From: Prorocentrum cordatum
Lineage: Eukaryota > Sar > Dinophyceae > Prorocentrales > Prorocentraceae
Length of the DNA stretch: 25,000 nucleotides
NCBI GenBank assembly: GCA_963575745.1
Contig: CAUYUJ010019866.1
Location: 1-25,000, forward strand
Reading direction: 5' to 3'
A model generated the notes under the pieces. That model did not search any database and was not told where the DNA came from. It was given only the letters and a program-made list of their open reading frames with translations. This document shows, in pieces, positions 24,890 through 25,000 of this stretch (positions are counted from its first letter, which is position 1; every line of letters begins with the position of its first letter). The position numbers were made by a program, and so were the translations under genes.

Positions 24890-25000
24890 CGAACCCTACC
24901 CCCCCCAACCATTCATTCTCCTGAATCGATAAGAAGCGGGGGTTTTCGCCACGTACTCGGCGAGTTCCGAACCCTACCCCCACCGCCCATCGAGCTGCCT
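24890..25000. repeat. CCGAACCCTACCCC-containing segment at window edge
   Basis: CCGAACCCTACCCC occurs at about 24890 and 24967 as direct copies. It resembles the GCGAACCCTACCCCTACC part of the 154-bp palindrome at 6928, so a related or partial element may begin here and continue past the window. Confidence 0.4.

Overview
The window looks like nuclear DNA from a GC-rich protist, most likely a dinoflagellate. No long uninterrupted bacterial-type genes, operons, tRNAs or rRNAs are visible. Instead, short exons with very high GC at third codon positions sit in long non-coding stretches full of trinucleotide microsatellites, minisatellites and inverted-repeat elements. The four introns that can be reconstructed confidently all appear to begin with GA or GC rather than GT, end in AG, fall between codons and carry short direct repeats at their two junctions. 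That combination is known from dinoflagellates. The organism call is inference; I could not search any database.

Two protein-coding loci are recognisable, both on the minus strand. The first is the C-terminal half of an ATP:guanido phosphotransferase (phosphagen kinase; creatine/arginine kinase family). It is split over exons A (17873-17700), B (17015-16878), C (16438-16301), D (14507-14361) and a probable last exon E (13553-13365). Its N-terminal exons were not found. The reactive cysteine of the family signature is an asparagine here. The second is a large terminal exon (22783-21590) of a protein with an N-terminal WW domain, two degenerate B-box-like repeats and a WW-like C-terminus.

A third, unidentified minus-strand gene (12271-11618) has two coding-like exons, the upstream one disrupted by an 11-bp tandem duplication. 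A probable first exon (6928-6810) and a terminal exon (6462-6358) may belong to a fourth minus-strand gene. A few further single exons are weaker candidates.

Layout. 1-6350: microsatellite, an ambiguous ORF, then a succession of tandem and minisatellite repeats. 6350-7100: two exons and a near-perfect 154-bp palindrome. 7100-11600: dispersed repeats, GGA tracts, 73/83-bp tandem repeats and a TIR element. 11600-13130: the disrupted gene, then an 89-bp alternating tandem array running into a GAT microsatellite. 13365-17873: the kinase gene, whose introns hold TIR elements and microsatellites. 17900-21500: a third TIR copy, a very large GAT tract and GGA/CCT tracts. 21590-22783: the WW exon. 22900-25000: a SINE-like repeat and two more fold-back elements.

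The unifying theme is mobile-element activity. At least six inverted-repeat (fold-back) elements of roughly 150-220 bp occur, several with short target-site duplications, in a genome whose introns also carry direct repeats at their junctions. This fits, but does not prove, intron gain by introner-like DNA elements.
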